DNA of 64,000 bases from Candidatus Thiovulum stygium (lineage in GTDB: Bacteria > Campylobacterota > Campylobacteria > Campylobacterales > Thiovulaceae): the NCBI GenBank assembly GCA_021582295.1, contig CP091137.1, positions 212,970-276,969 on the forward strand, in the 5' to 3' direction. The notes under the pieces were generated by a model. The model was not told the origin of the DNA, did not search any database, and saw nothing but the letters and a program-made list of their open reading frames with translations. Both the position numbers and the translations under genes were made by a program. Positions 48,061 through 57,804 of the stretch are shown here, one piece after another (the first letter of the stretch is position 1; each line of letters begins with the position of its first letter).

Positions 48061-49788
48061 TTAATTTTTATTTTTACTCAATTGAAATAATAAATCAATA
48101 AGCTTTTTTTCCCAGTTATCTGGAAGATATGCATATTTTTCAACAAATTTATTTCTAGCATTTTGAACATCATCAGATAGCCACCAATTATCAACATTGT
48201 TTGAAATATTATTAATAAAGTTAGTTGCCTCAGCTATGTCAAAAAACATCATTTTAGTTTTTTCTAAATTAGCCATAATTTCTAAGCTATTTTCTCTAAA
48301 TCTCTCAATATTTGGATCTAAAATTACAATTGTTGGAATGTTATAATGTAGGCTTTCGAGCATAGTTGTACCCATATGATCTAAAATTATTAATTTAGCT
48401 TGACTGAATAATTTAGACATATTTTTAGATGAATCTAGCTTTATATCTAAGTTGTTACGATTAATTATTTCTGTAATTCTATATTTGGAATATTCGTTTG
48501 GATAGGGTCGAATATAAAAGTTTTGAAGCTTTAAGTTAATTAAAATATTTTCCATTATAATAAAAAATTCTTTTAAATAATATCCAGAACTTGCATAAAA
48601 ATCAAATCTGATTAAATGTTTTGGATTTGCAGTTGAAATATAAAATATATTATTTGACTTAATGATTTTTAAAGGTTTGCTTAATTTTGGTATTCCAAAA
48701 GGGATTGTTTTATGATTATCTTTCCAACCAGCTGTTAAAAAATAAGTTGAAACAGATTTTTCATATTCTTCAATATTATGCCTATAAGCTGTGCCATAAC
48801 TTGCTCCATGTTGATTGATAAAAACTGTTAAACTAGAGTAATATTCTGCAACAAAAAACTTCAATCTGTTATCTATATGCATTCCTATACTGGTATAAAT
48901 TTGCTTAATATCGGTATTATACGAATTTAAGATTAGTAACCTAAACTCTTTAAAATCTTCGATATATAATTTAGGTATATCTAACATTATATTTTTTAAT
49001 AAATAATCTTTAAATAAATTATTTGTAGTTGATTTTATAGTTTCTCTATTATTTATATTAATAGGAGAATAATTACTTAATTCTAAATTTCTTTCATCTA
49101 AAATAATTTTAAATTTACTAAAAATAAGTAATTTGATAATCGCCCATACTCCTTTTTCGCCAAAATATGGTTTAGTTATTAAGATTTTATTTTTAGTAAA
49201 ATAAGAGGTTAAATTAGTTATATAATAACTAAAGTTTTTAATACAACTTTTTAAATCCGTTAGCTTTATTTCAGGAGTTAATAAGGGTTTAGAACTAATA
49301 TTGTTCTTAAATCTTTTAAATTTGAAAAAATATTTTATAACTTTAGAATAAATCTGGAGATTATACTCGTCTGTTTGTAAAACTCTCACATAATCATTAA
49401 AATCAACAGGAGTATAAAATTGAGATTCATCTAAAAGCTTTGCATCAAATTCCCCATATTTTTTATAAAAAAGTCTAACAGTTATAAACCTATCATAATT
49501 ATTATGTATGTAATATAAAAGCCAATTTCCTAAAATTATTCTATAATATTGTTTATCTTTCTTTATATTATGAATTTTATTTAATTCATCTTTTAATATA
49601 TCTAAAAATTCTTCATAATATTTATTGGTGTGTTCTATTGCATTTAAGATTTTATCAGTATTATTCCAAAGATATGGAAACACTTCTCTTTTATCATTTA
49701 AATCTTTTTTACACCACTCTCCAAGCAAAACTTCAGATTTACCATCAAACTGAAATTCTTCAAGAGCTGTTGTTATTAATAATTTCAT
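48061..49788 (-). CDS. LIC12162-family putative transferase
   Basis: 575 residues, matching by memory the LIC12162 family of O-antigen/capsule cluster proteins. It has LLITTALEEFQFDGKSEVLLGEWC at the start and a C-terminal glycosyltransferase-like block LIILDHMGTTMLESLHYNIPTIVI. Probably transfers a sugar or modified group. Proteins of this family occur with flippases and radical SAM genes in other bacteria. Very AT-rich. Confidence 0.75.
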   Translation of the reverse strand: MKLLITTALEEFQFDGKSEVLLGEWCKKDLNDKREVFPYLWNNTDKILNAIEHTNKYYEEFLDILKDELNKIHNIKKDKQYYRIILGNWLLYYIHNNYDRFITVRLFYKKYGEFDAKLLDESQFYTPVDFNDYVRVLQTDEYNLQIYSKVIKYFFKFKRFKNNISSKPLLTPEIKLTDLKSCIKNFSYYITNLTSYFTKNKILITKPYFGEKGVWAIIKLLIFSKFKIILDERNLELSNYSPININNRETIKSTTNNLFKDYLLKNIMLDIPKLYIEDFKEFRLLILNSYNTDIKQIYTSIGMHIDNRLKFFVAEYYSSLTVFINQHGASYGTAYRHNIEEYEKSVSTYFLTAGWKDNHKTIPFGIPKLSKPLKIIKSNNIFYISTANPKHLIRFDFYASSGYYLKEFFIIMENILINLKLQNFYIRPYPNEYSKYRITEIINRNNLDIKLDSSKNMSKLFSQAKLIILDHMGTTMLESLHYNIPTIVILDPNIERFRENSLEIMANLEKTKMMFFDIAEATNFINNISNNVDNWWLSDDVQNARNKFVEKYAYLPDNWEKKLIDLLFQLSKNKN

Positions 49789-49797
49789 TTTTATGAG

Positions 49798-50762
49798 TTA
49801 TTCACCTATTCTTTGACAAATAGAACAGTTTCTATTTGTGTCCAATATAATACCGTTTCTGATAGATTCTAGTTTTTGACTTTTCCAAATCTCTTCAATA
49901 GAATAATTTTGCAAATTCCCAACTGGAATATTTCTACCAAAGAAATTACAACATGGCAATACCTCTCCGTTAGCTAATATAGCAAGTCTTGCAAAAGGAG
50001 AATAACAATTCCACTTTTTCTTTTTTGACAAATCAAAATCTTGTGAAATATCAACATTATAGTTATCAAATACTTGTATGTCTATAAAATCAACCTTATC
50101 TTTCCATTCATTAATAAATAACTCTTTTTCATATCTATTATGATCCATATCAACAAAAGAAACCCGAATAATGGGAAGCAATGATTGTCGTTTTGTTCGT
50201 TCTTGTAATATAAGATTAAGATTATCTATAACTTTATTAAATCCTTTTCCTCTAATACTATAGTAGTTGCTTTCTGAATATGCATCGATTGATATAAATA
50301 AATTTATAAGATTAGAATCAAATACATCATTTATGTATTTATCTAAAAGTAATCCATTTGTTATAACTCGTGTATCAATGATTCCTTTGCTAGAAGCATA
50401 TTTAATCATTTTAAATATATTGTGATTAAGTAGTGGTTCAGCAAAAGCTCCTAGATTAATAGACATTAGTCCTTTGTTTATACCTTCATCAATAACTTTT
50501 TAAATATATTAAAATCCAATATATGTTTATTTGAAAATCTATAATTGATATTTGGGTGAGATTTTAAGTTTCTAGGACACATAATACAACTTTGATTACA
50601 AAAATCATTTAATTCAAAGTCTATATGAATTGGAAAGTTTGGAAAATCTAAATAATTTACACTATTCCATATTTGTCTATATGAAGCATATCGTTCTCCC
50701 AAGTGTTTAGTTAGAATTAACTCTATATCTTTTTCAGAATATCTTGTAATGTTGTCTTGCAT
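49798..50762 (-). pseudogene. Radical SAM protein split by a frameshift
   Basis: 5' part (50762 to about 50500) carries the cluster motif CNQSCIMC in IDFELNDFCNQSCIMCPRN. 3' part (to 49798) carries NLGAFAEPLL, FISIDAYSES and the tail cysteines PCCNFFGR and CSICQRIGE. One more A in the AAAAA run near 50497-50501 would give KKVIDEGINKGLMSINLGAFAEP, a continuous protein of about 320 residues. Similar layout to the intact radical SAM gene at 43.2-44.1 kb. Confidence 0.8.
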
Positions 50763-50918
50763 CTAAATCCTTATCCTTGTTGGGTATTCTATTATCTCTA
50801 GAGGAATATATTCTTGAAGTATTTTTAGTGTTTCTCTGTTGCCATTTCCTGTGATACTTATTGCAATAGGATAAAGCCTATGCAGTAGTGTATCTATCTC
50901 TTTTGTGTAGTTTGTCAT
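50763..50918 (-). pseudogene. N-terminal fragment of a DUF4910/DUF2172-type protein
   Basis: 51 residues. The segment LLHRLYPIAISITGNGNRETLKIL then IPLEIIEYPT matches the start of DUF4910/DUF2172 aminopeptidase-like proteins common in glycan clusters (normally above 400 residues). The catalytic domain is missing. Its ATG overlaps the NeuB stop (ATGA) and its stop abuts the radical SAM ATG, so it still sits in a coupled reading arrangement. A recombination scar. Confidence 0.6.
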
Positions 50919-51976
50919 CTAAACATTTGCCATTGAAGAATACTATCTTCTTCAATATTAAATATAGCTTTTTTTCCAATTAATTCATCTATAAACTTTG
51001 GACTAATTCCATGTGCTGGTCTTTTAAAAGTTAAATCTTCACTATCTATAATTTTATCTTTTGGAATATCTCTTTTTGCAACAAGACTTCTTCGTGCATT
51101 GTGTCTTGCAGGTTCTTCTGCTAATAAAGATTTAACTTGAAATTCCCCTAGTAATTGTAATTGAATCTCTAATTTATTTAAAAATATCTTTAAATCTTCT
51201 TTATCCATTGCATGATAGTGATCGTTACCTGTTAAGGTTTTATCATGTGTGAAATGTTTTTCAATTATTAAACTTCCCAATAAAGTTGCAGTTTCAAGGG
51301 TTTTCATATCTTTTGGTAAAGTATGATCAGAGTAACCAATTAACACATCAGGAAAAGCTTTTTTTAAAGCTGGAATCATTCCTAAATTTGCATTTTGATC
51401 TAAGGTAGGATAGTTTAAAACACAATGTAAAAGAGCATAAGGAACATTAAATTCTTCTATCCAGCTAACAGCTTCATATACTTCAGATAAATCACTTGCT
51501 CCAGTTGATAAAATTATCGGTTTGCCAAAACTCGCCATATATTTAATAAAAGGCTTATTTGTTAAATCACTAGAGGAAATTTTAAAAACGGGCATAAGTT
51601 CATTTAAAAAATTTGCTGATTCCATATCAAATGGGGTTGAAAGAAATTCTATGTCGACCTCATCGCAATAATTTTTAAGTTGGATAAACTCTTTTTTCCA
51701 AAATTTATCATGTTTTTTGAATAACTCAAATTGCGACATGGTTGGTTCTTTTGTTGTATCCCAATAAGATGGTGAATCTTTTGAAGCTAAAGTTTCAGCC
51801 TTATAGGTTTGAAACTTTATAGCATCAGCTCCCCCTTCTTTTGCTTCTCTAATTAACCTTTTTGCAGTTTCCATATTACCTTCATGATTAACTCCAGCTT
51901 CTGCAATGATATATGGTTTTTCTATTCGTATGTTACAAGGCTTAAATTTGTCAAAAATTTCTAGAATCTTTTTCAT
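50915..51976 (-). CDS. NeuB-family nonulosonic acid synthase
   Basis: About 353 residues. NeuB TIM-barrel domain (PYIIAEAGVNHEGNMETAKRLI, IKFQTYK, EKHFTHDK) and a C-terminal SAF/antifreeze-like domain (ARRSLVAKRDIPKDKII...RPAHGISPKF). Condenses PEP with an amino-hexose to a sialic-, legionaminic- or pseudaminic-type acid. I place the start at ATG 51976 with GGAGATAAAC directly upstream, not at the longer reading to 52042. Overlaps the acetyltransferase end by 26 bases. Confidence 0.9.
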   Translation of the reverse strand: MKKILEIFDKFKPCNIRIEKPYIIAEAGVNHEGNMETAKRLIREAKEGGADAIKFQTYKAETLASKDSPSYWDTTKEPTMSQFELFKKHDKFWKKEFIQLKNYCDEVDIEFLSTPFDMESANFLNELMPVFKISSSDLTNKPFIKYMASFGKPIILSTGASDLSEVYEAVSWIEEFNVPYALLHCVLNYPTLDQNANLGMIPALKKAFPDVLIGYSDHTLPKDMKTLETATLLGSLIIEKHFTHDKTLTGNDHYHAMDKEDLKIFLNKLEIQLQLLGEFQVKSLLAEEPARHNARRSLVAKRDIPKDKIIDSEDLTFKRPAHGISPKFIDELIGKKAIFNIEEDSILQWQMFR

Positions 51977-52513
51977 GTTTATCTCCGAATCTTGATTTAA
52001 TAAATTTTGCAGGAACTCCTGCATAAATTCCATATTCCACATTACAGTCTTTTAAAACAACTGAATTGCTTCCTATTATTACACCTTTTGCAATAGTAAT
52101 ATGTCGACTACCTGAATTCACAACACTATTTGTGCCAATCCAAACATCATCACCAATCACCATTCCATTTCTTGGTTGATATTGACTTCTCATGGGTTTA
52201 TCTAACTCAGAATAACCATGGTTTTGTGCTATTAATTGAACATTTTGACCGCACATAAAATCATTACCAATAATTATAAGTTCCCCCCCCCTCCAATAAC
52301 ATGTGAAAAATCGCCCATATCAAAATTATTACCAATAGTAATATTTTTTGCATTTAAAATCTTAGAACCAAATCCAAATTTAGGATTTTTACCGATTTGT
52401 CCCGTCAATAACCTAAACATTATTTCTCTAAGTTTTACTCCAATTAAAGTAGGCATATAAACTATAAGTTCATATATAATATTATAAAAGATATAAGCTA
52501 AAAATTTCTTCAA
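51951..52513 (-). CDS. Hexapeptide-repeat acetyltransferase, phase-variable, out of frame here
   Basis: 5' part (52513 to about 52280) begins MKKFLAYIFYNIIYELIVY and reaches SHVIGGGG, then stops. 3' part (to 51951) has hexapeptide repeats VIGDDVWIGTNSVVN, IIGSNSVVL and the closing YGIYAGVPAKFI. They are separated by a run of nine G (plus-strand C 52283-52291). Ten (or seven) G would give GGELIIIGNDFMCGQNV and one protein of about 188 residues. As written, the gene is OFF. Probably O- or N-acetylates a sugar in the cluster. Confidence 0.85.
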
Positions 52514-53205
52514 TTTAAGTCCCTTTTGAATAATTCTACCAATGTTTTAGAAGATATATCTATATCGAAATCTTTCATAGATAAATAATAATAATCTTTA
52601 AAAGTATCTACATCAAATCTTAATTTAGGATAAGCAATATCTTTTTCTGGTTCAAAAGTGCCTATCTTAAATAGATCGCTATTATTTGTTATATGCAAAA
52701 AAACATGTTCTCTTTCGCTTTTTAAAGTTACACTATTTTCTAATTTTTCTAATAATTCGAAAGAGATCATTTCTGCACCTAAACCATCTGGATAACTATT
52801 ATTTTTTGGTATGTGATTATATACATAATCAAAATTATTTTTTAAATAAAAATCGATTAAATTATCTATTTCTTTACCATCTATTAACGGATTATCTGCA
52901 CAAATTCTTATTATGTGAGTAGCTTGAATATATTTAGCAGTTTCATAAAATCTGTTTAAAACATCATTCTCGCTGCCCCTAAAGACATAAACATTTTTAA
53001 ACACTTTTTGTATATATGATTCCAATATATCATTTTCATAATTTGTAGAAGTAGCTAAAATTACCTGATTGATTTTTTTAGATTTTAACACTCGATAAAC
53101 TACCCATTCTATAATGGGCTTTCCATGAAGCGAAAGCATCATTTTATTTGGTAATCTATTTGAACCCATTCTTGCTTGAATTAAAGCAATAATATTATAT
53201 TTCAT
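52510..53205 (-). CDS. SpsF-like cytidylyltransferase
   Basis: 231 residues. Nucleotidyltransferase start ALIQARMGSNRLPNKMML, then ICADNPLIDGKEI and RFDVDTFKDYYYL. The SpsF family accompanies NeuB (SpsE) and PseG-like (SpsG) proteins in spore-coat and flagellar sugar clusters. Here it lies between those two functions. Exact substrate unknown. Confidence 0.85.
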   Translation of the reverse strand: MKYNIIALIQARMGSNRLPNKMMLSLHGKPIIEWVVYRVLKSKKINQVILATSTNYENDILESYIQKVFKNVYVFRGSENDVLNRFYETAKYIQATHIIRICADNPLIDGKEIDNLIDFYLKNNFDYVYNHIPKNNSYPDGLGAEMISFELLEKLENSVTLKSEREHVFLHITNNSDLFKIGTFEPEKDIAYPKLRFDVDTFKDYYYLSMKDFDIDISSKTLVELFKRDLN

Positions 53206-54790
53206 TACAACAATCCTAAAATTTTTTCAACAACTTTTTGTTTATTTTGTCTAAATGAATACTTTTTTATATTTAAAAATAGTAATTCTCTGTAACTATT
53301 ATCTTCTATGAGTTTTTGAAAATTATTAATGATATAGTATTCTATTCCAGTTCTAAAAACTCCTAAATTAATAAAACCTGTTTCAAGTCTTGGAAATGAA
53401 TGAGTTAATTCTCTTTGATGTTGTGCAATTACAATAGATGGGATATTCATATCAGCTAATTCATAAACAGTTCGACCATTTGAAGAAATTGCTATTTGCG
53501 AGTTTTCCATAATTTTAGATATTACACCACTTTCAAAAGTTAAATTTATATAATTATAGTTTAATTTATTAATTTCTATTATCAGATCATCTTTATAAAT
53601 ATAGCCTCCACCACAAACTATATTTATAATTAAATTATTTGTTTTTGCAATATCAATAATAGCTTTTAAAGTTACTAAAGTTAAGTTATTTTGATCAGTT
53701 CCGCCAAATGATATTAAAACAGATGATACTTTTTCAACAAATTTATGAGGTTTAGCATTATTAAACTCATCTCGTAGAAAATAGTATTGATGACCCCATA
53801 AATAATTTGATCCATTGAGTATTGGCTCTTCAAAAAGTTCATTAATTGTAATATCTGTAAATTTTGATCCATTACCAAAGTCTTCAAAATTCACAATTTT
53901 AATGTTTTGTTGCTTTAAACTTAAAATAAAATCTTCTTCCGTATCCAATATATCATTAATGACTAAATTAGGTTTAATACTTAAAATCGTATGTAATACA
54001 TTATTTGTAGATATTACTTTATAATCCATCGAAGCTATCTTTTTAACAGCTAATTGAAATTGTTCATCGCAAATAAAAATAACATCATGGTTAGTAATTT
54101 CATGGGCAAGAGCTAAAGAGCGATAAATATGCCCCATACCAATTTCAGTTGAACCAATAACATGAAAAACTATTTTTTTTCTTTGAAGTAATTTTTCTGA
54201 AATCCACCAATCTTGATAAGTATTAATTTCTATAGCAAACTCATCTTCAATTATAAATGGATAAAATTCATGAGATTCATTTTGAAATATTTCAGAAGTT
54301 AAAATCATAAAAGAGTTTATTTCTTTGAAACTATTTTGTTTTGATCTTACAAATGAAGAAGAGTTATCTTTATCAAAGAAAAAGTATTCATCTTGTTTAA
54401 CAGAAACTAAAACTTTATCTTTGTGATTAAGAAAAAATTCATAAGCCTTAAGTAATTTTTCACTAGTTATTAAAGGTGTATTTGCTCGATATATTAAAAT
54501 ATTTTGATATTGATCCACTAAATTTAAAGAATCTAAAAATTTTTTCATATTTTTTAAAAAAATTCACCATCTATTTTAAATGATGCATTATATATATATT
54601 TCACACCATTTCTATCAGCAATTAATGATATTTCTTGAGAATCTGTAATAATATATATATCCGAATTTAATTCTTTAGCAGTATCAATAGCTCTCTGAAT
54701 AAGTGTTTTACCATTTAATGTTTTAATTAATTGATCTGGAATATTTCCATTCTTTTTTATAGCTGGAATAATAGTAGCAAATTCTTTCAA
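53205..54790 (-). pseudogene. CMP-sugar synthetase (NeuA/PseF-like) fused to a PseG-like hydrolase, frameshifted
   Basis: 5' part (54790-54554) is the NeuA-type start (FATIIPAIKKNGNIPDQLIK). 3' part (54548-53205) continues the cytidylyltransferase (ILIYRANTPLITSEKLLKAY) and then a PseG/MurG-like domain: GSTEIGMGHIYRSLALAH, VSSVLISFGGTDQNNL, AISSNGRTVYELADMNIP. One more T in the T run at the junction near 54552-54561 (seven to eight) joins DGEFF to LKNMKKFL. The ATG at 54548 has no ribosome site, so independent translation is unlikely. Restored: about 528 residues. Confidence 0.75.
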
Positions 54791-54793
54791 TAT

Positions 54794-55978
54794 TTATTCT
54801 TTAATTTGACTTAATATATCTTGTGTAGATTCTAACATATAGCTGAAATCAGCTTCACTCATAGAATGATGAAATGGAAATGAGACCATATTATCAAAAA
54901 ATACATCAGTATTTGGAACACTAGCCTTGTCAAAACCTAATTTTTTATAAAAATCATATCTATGTAGAGGATAATATTGAACAACAATTTGAATCTGTTT
55001 TTCTTCAGACATTTTCTTAATAAAAATATCTCTCTTATTGTCTTTAACTTTTGCTACTAAAAGATGATAATTGTGTTGAATGTTATTGACTCTATGAAAT
55101 TCTAATAGAGAAGATACTTGCATAATTGCATTTATAAATCTTATGGCTCTTTCTCTTTTTTGAATATTAATCTTGTCAAGTCTTTTTAAAAGTTCATTAC
55201 CGAGAGCAGATTCTATTTCACCTAAAGAAAAATTATTTGGAAATATAAATTCTCCATTTAGTTCTGGTAAATCTACATTGCCCATTGCAGGCATCCAATA
55301 ATTTTCTCTTGTAAATTGCCAAGATGAGTGTCCATTGTGTCTAAGCATTGGAATAATATCGGCAAATTTTTTGTTTTTGACTATTAACATTCCTCCTTCA
55401 CCTAATGTGGTTATATTTTTATGAGAATGAAATGAAAATACTCCAAAATCTCCAAAAGTTCCAGCTTTTTTACCATTTATTTCTGTTCCAATAGCTTGTG
55501 CGACATCTTCTATTAATAATATATTATTTAATTTGCAAAAATTAGCTATTTCTTCAATATCAGGAATAATACATCCATATAAATGAACTACAACAACAGC
55601 TTTTGTTTTATATGTAATAACTTTCTTAATAGTTTCTAATGAAACAGTTCTTGTTTCAAGTTCTATGTCAGCCCAAACTGGTTTAGCTCCATTTTTAATA
55701 AATGGATATATAGAAGCTGTAAATGTATGAGAAGGAGATATAACCTCATCACCATTTTTAAATTGGCACAATTGAGCAGAAATGTATAAAGCTGAAGTAG
55801 CATTATTAACACCAAAAGCAAATGGTGAGCCAATATAGTTTTTGAAACTATTTTCAAAATTATTAAGATATTTACCTTGAGTTAATGGGATCGCTTCTCG
55901 CATAGCTGTTAAAACAACTTTTTCTTCTTCTTCTGTATAATTGTGGGCTCTTCCACTAAAATTTATTTTAAATTCCAT
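54794..55978 (-). CDS. DegT/DnrJ/EryC1 sugar aminotransferase
   Basis: 394 residues. GVNNATSALYISAQL, VIEDVAQAIGTE-type block (LLIEDVAQAIG), PLP lysine K187 in FHSHKNITTLGEGG. Lies two genes after kdnB, so it could aminate the 8-oxo-Kdo made by KdnB (KdnA role) or a nonulosonate precursor. The sequence is not close enough to remembered KdnA to name it. Confidence 0.85.
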   Translation of the reverse strand: MEFKINFSGRAHNYTEEEEKVVLTAMREAIPLTQGKYLNNFENSFKNYIGSPFAFGVNNATSALYISAQLCQFKNGDEVISPSHTFTASIYPFIKNGAKPVWADIELETRTVSLETIKKVITYKTKAVVVVHLYGCIIPDIEEIANFCKLNNILLIEDVAQAIGTEINGKKAGTFGDFGVFSFHSHKNITTLGEGGMLIVKNKKFADIIPMLRHNGHSSWQFTRENYWMPAMGNVDLPELNGEFIFPNNFSLGEIESALGNELLKRLDKINIQKRERAIRFINAIMQVSSLLEFHRVNNIQHNYHLLVAKVKDNKRDIFIKKMSEEKQIQIVVQYYPLHRYDFYKKLGFDKASVPNTDVFFDNMVSFPFHHSMSEADFSYMLESTQDILSQIKE

Positions 55979-56591
55979 TAAACATTTTTTCCTTTTGCAA
56001 AAACTATTACAAAATTTGTTGTATTTAAACTAATATGCTCAACTACATCAAAATTTTTTGCTATTTCTTCTACTAAATCATTTTCACTTTTTACAAATCC
56101 AATTGGATTTTCTGGTATATAAAGACTTATCATAAAATACTCACTTGATTTTGAAATCTGGGTAAGCAACTCTTTCCAATTATAAATATAAGAGAAAACT
56201 TCACTTGCAAATGTGAGATTTACCCCCCCATATTATTATAAAAACTTATAATTCCGTCTGTATTAGAAACATCTAAAACTCTAAAATCAATATCGGGAAA
56301 TCTTTCTTGTGCAATATTCACAGCAGTTTGTGAAATATCTATACCAAATACTTTATTATTTCGCTTTTTCAATAAATGAGTTAAAGCACCTTTTCCACAT
56401 CCAATGTCTAAGATTTTAGAAAAATTAAAATCTTCTAAAACTGCTAAAGCTATTTTTCTTTGAAGTTGTCTAGTATCATCTTGATGCCATGAATCAAAAT
56501 TTTCCTTTGATTCATTTTGGTACATTGTTTCAAAGTCACCTACTAACTTTCGATTTTCTAAATCAAATACATATTTGTGATATTTTGCCAT
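55978..56591 (-). CDS. SAM-dependent methyltransferase, phase-variable, out of frame here
   Basis: 5' part (56591-56220) has motif I ILDIGCGKGALTHLL and FGIDISQTAVNIA, then stops directly after a G run. 3' part continues in another frame to 55978 (ENPIGFVKSENDLVEEI, TNFVIVFAKG). The tract is seven G (plus-strand C 56223-56229). Eight (or five) would give NNMGGVNLTFASEVFSYIY and a protein of about 205 residues. OFF as written. Confidence 0.85.
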
Positions 56592-56593
56592 TC

Positions 56594-57670
56594 TTACATC
56601 CTTTTAAATATTTCTTTGACTTTATCATAACTCAAAATCTCTTTAAAATTATCACCAAGTGCATTTGAAAGTGGTTTTTCATGAATAATAGTAGAGTTAA
56701 AAAGTTTTTGATAAGTTTCTTCATCCAAATTTGAAGCAATCCCTTTTGGTATTTTTATCCCTTGTTTTTGAGCCATTAAGTTAAACTCTTCAAATTCTTT
56801 CGGATAAAATTCTTCCATAGCATTCATAGTTATACAATTGCCTATACAATGATGAGTATCAAGGACTACACTAAGTCCTGCAGAAAAAGGATGAACCACT
56901 CCAACAAAACTATTTGCTATTGCACAACCACCTAAATATGATGCAACCATTAATTTTTCTCTATTTTCATCACTCATCATATCTTCACTTAAAAATACTT
57001 CTCGACAAAGAGCAATTGCTTGTTTAGAAAAAGCATCTCCAATAGCATTTCTATATCTACCATTGAGCGATTCAATACAATGAATATATGTGTCCATCCC
57101 CGTATAAAAATATTGCTCTCTGGGAACAGTTTTTGTCAAATCTGGATCAAGTATAAGTTGGTCATAAATCGTATAATCACTATTCATGCCTAGTTTTAAG
57201 CCATTTTTTGGATTTGTCATTACACAAGTTCTACTTGCTTCTGCACCTGTGCCAGAAATAGTTGGTATTCCAATTTTATAAATTCCAGGATTTTTAACTA
57301 AGTCCCATCCTTGATAGTCTTCAGCATTTCCTGAGTTTGTCAATAGATTAGCAACTGCTTTTCCAGTATCAAGAGTAGAACCTCCACCTATTGCAATAAT
57401 AGCTGTCGGGTTATTTTTATTTTTAGAAATTAAAATATCTCTAAAATCATTTATAAAATTTGTCTTTGGTTCATCTTTGGTCTGAACAAAAAACACTTCA
57501 TCATTAGTAGTAATTGGAATCTTGTAAAAAAGCTCACTGTTTTTAAAATATTCATCAATATAATAAATTAAATAATTGCTATTAGATTCTTTATCATTTA
57601 ATATTTGTTTTAAATTATTTATAGATCCATTACCAAACATATATTTTTGTACATTTTTTGAATTTTTCAT
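56594..57670 (-). CDS. kdnB: 3-deoxy-octulosonate 8-oxidase-like iron-type alcohol dehydrogenase (KdnB)
   Basis: 358 residues, iron-containing alcohol dehydrogenase fold. GGGSTLDTGKA (95-105), DYQGWDLVKNPGIYKIGIP, SGTGAEASRT, NSDYTIYDQLILDPDL, TGMDTYIHCIESL, and histidines in VHPFSAG and HHCIGN. These blocks resemble Shewanella KdnB, which oxidises C8 of Kdo so that KdnA can put an amino group there (Kdo8N). First gene of the glycan cluster. Confidence 0.8.
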   Translation of the reverse strand: MKNSKNVQKYMFGNGSINNLKQILNDKESNSNYLIYYIDEYFKNSELFYKIPITTNDEVFFVQTKDEPKTNFINDFRDILISKNKNNPTAIIAIGGGSTLDTGKAVANLLTNSGNAEDYQGWDLVKNPGIYKIGIPTISGTGAEASRTCVMTNPKNGLKLGMNSDYTIYDQLILDPDLTKTVPREQYFYTGMDTYIHCIESLNGRYRNAIGDAFSKQAIALCREVFLSEDMMSDENREKLMVASYLGGCAIANSFVGVVHPFSAGLSVVLDTHHCIGNCITMNAMEEFYPKEFEEFNLMAQKQGIKIPKGIASNLDEETYQKLFNSTIIHEKPLSNALGDNFKEILSYDKVKEIFKRM

Positions 57671-57755
57671 TTAAACTCTCTTATATTTCTTTATTCGTAA
57701 TCTTATCAAAAAAATTTAATAAACTTATTCAGCTAAATATAAGTTATTACTTAAT

Positions 57756-57788
57756 TATATCGAACTCTGATTATAAAAGTTCGATATA
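57756..57788. terminator. Ten-base palindromic hairpin after nifU
   Basis: TATATCGAAC (57756-57765) and GTTCGATATA (57779-57788) pair perfectly around a 13-base loop. It lies between nifU and the glycan cluster on the minus strand. Probable nifSU terminator. Confidence 0.6.
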
Positions 57789-57804
57789 TATATTTTAAAT
57801 TATA

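Noticed and set aside
51977-52042. Longer NeuB start
   Set aside because: ATG 51976 has GGAG at good spacing; the upstream codons belong to the acetyltransferase gene.
54549-54553. Independent start of the PseG-containing ORF at 54548
   Set aside because: No ribosome site precedes this ATG and its first residues complete the interrupted cytidylyltransferase, so a frameshift is the better reading.
54794-55978. Naming this DegT gene kdnA
   Set aside because: It lies near kdnB, but its sequence does not resemble remembered KdnA closely enough to separate it from other DegT enzymes.
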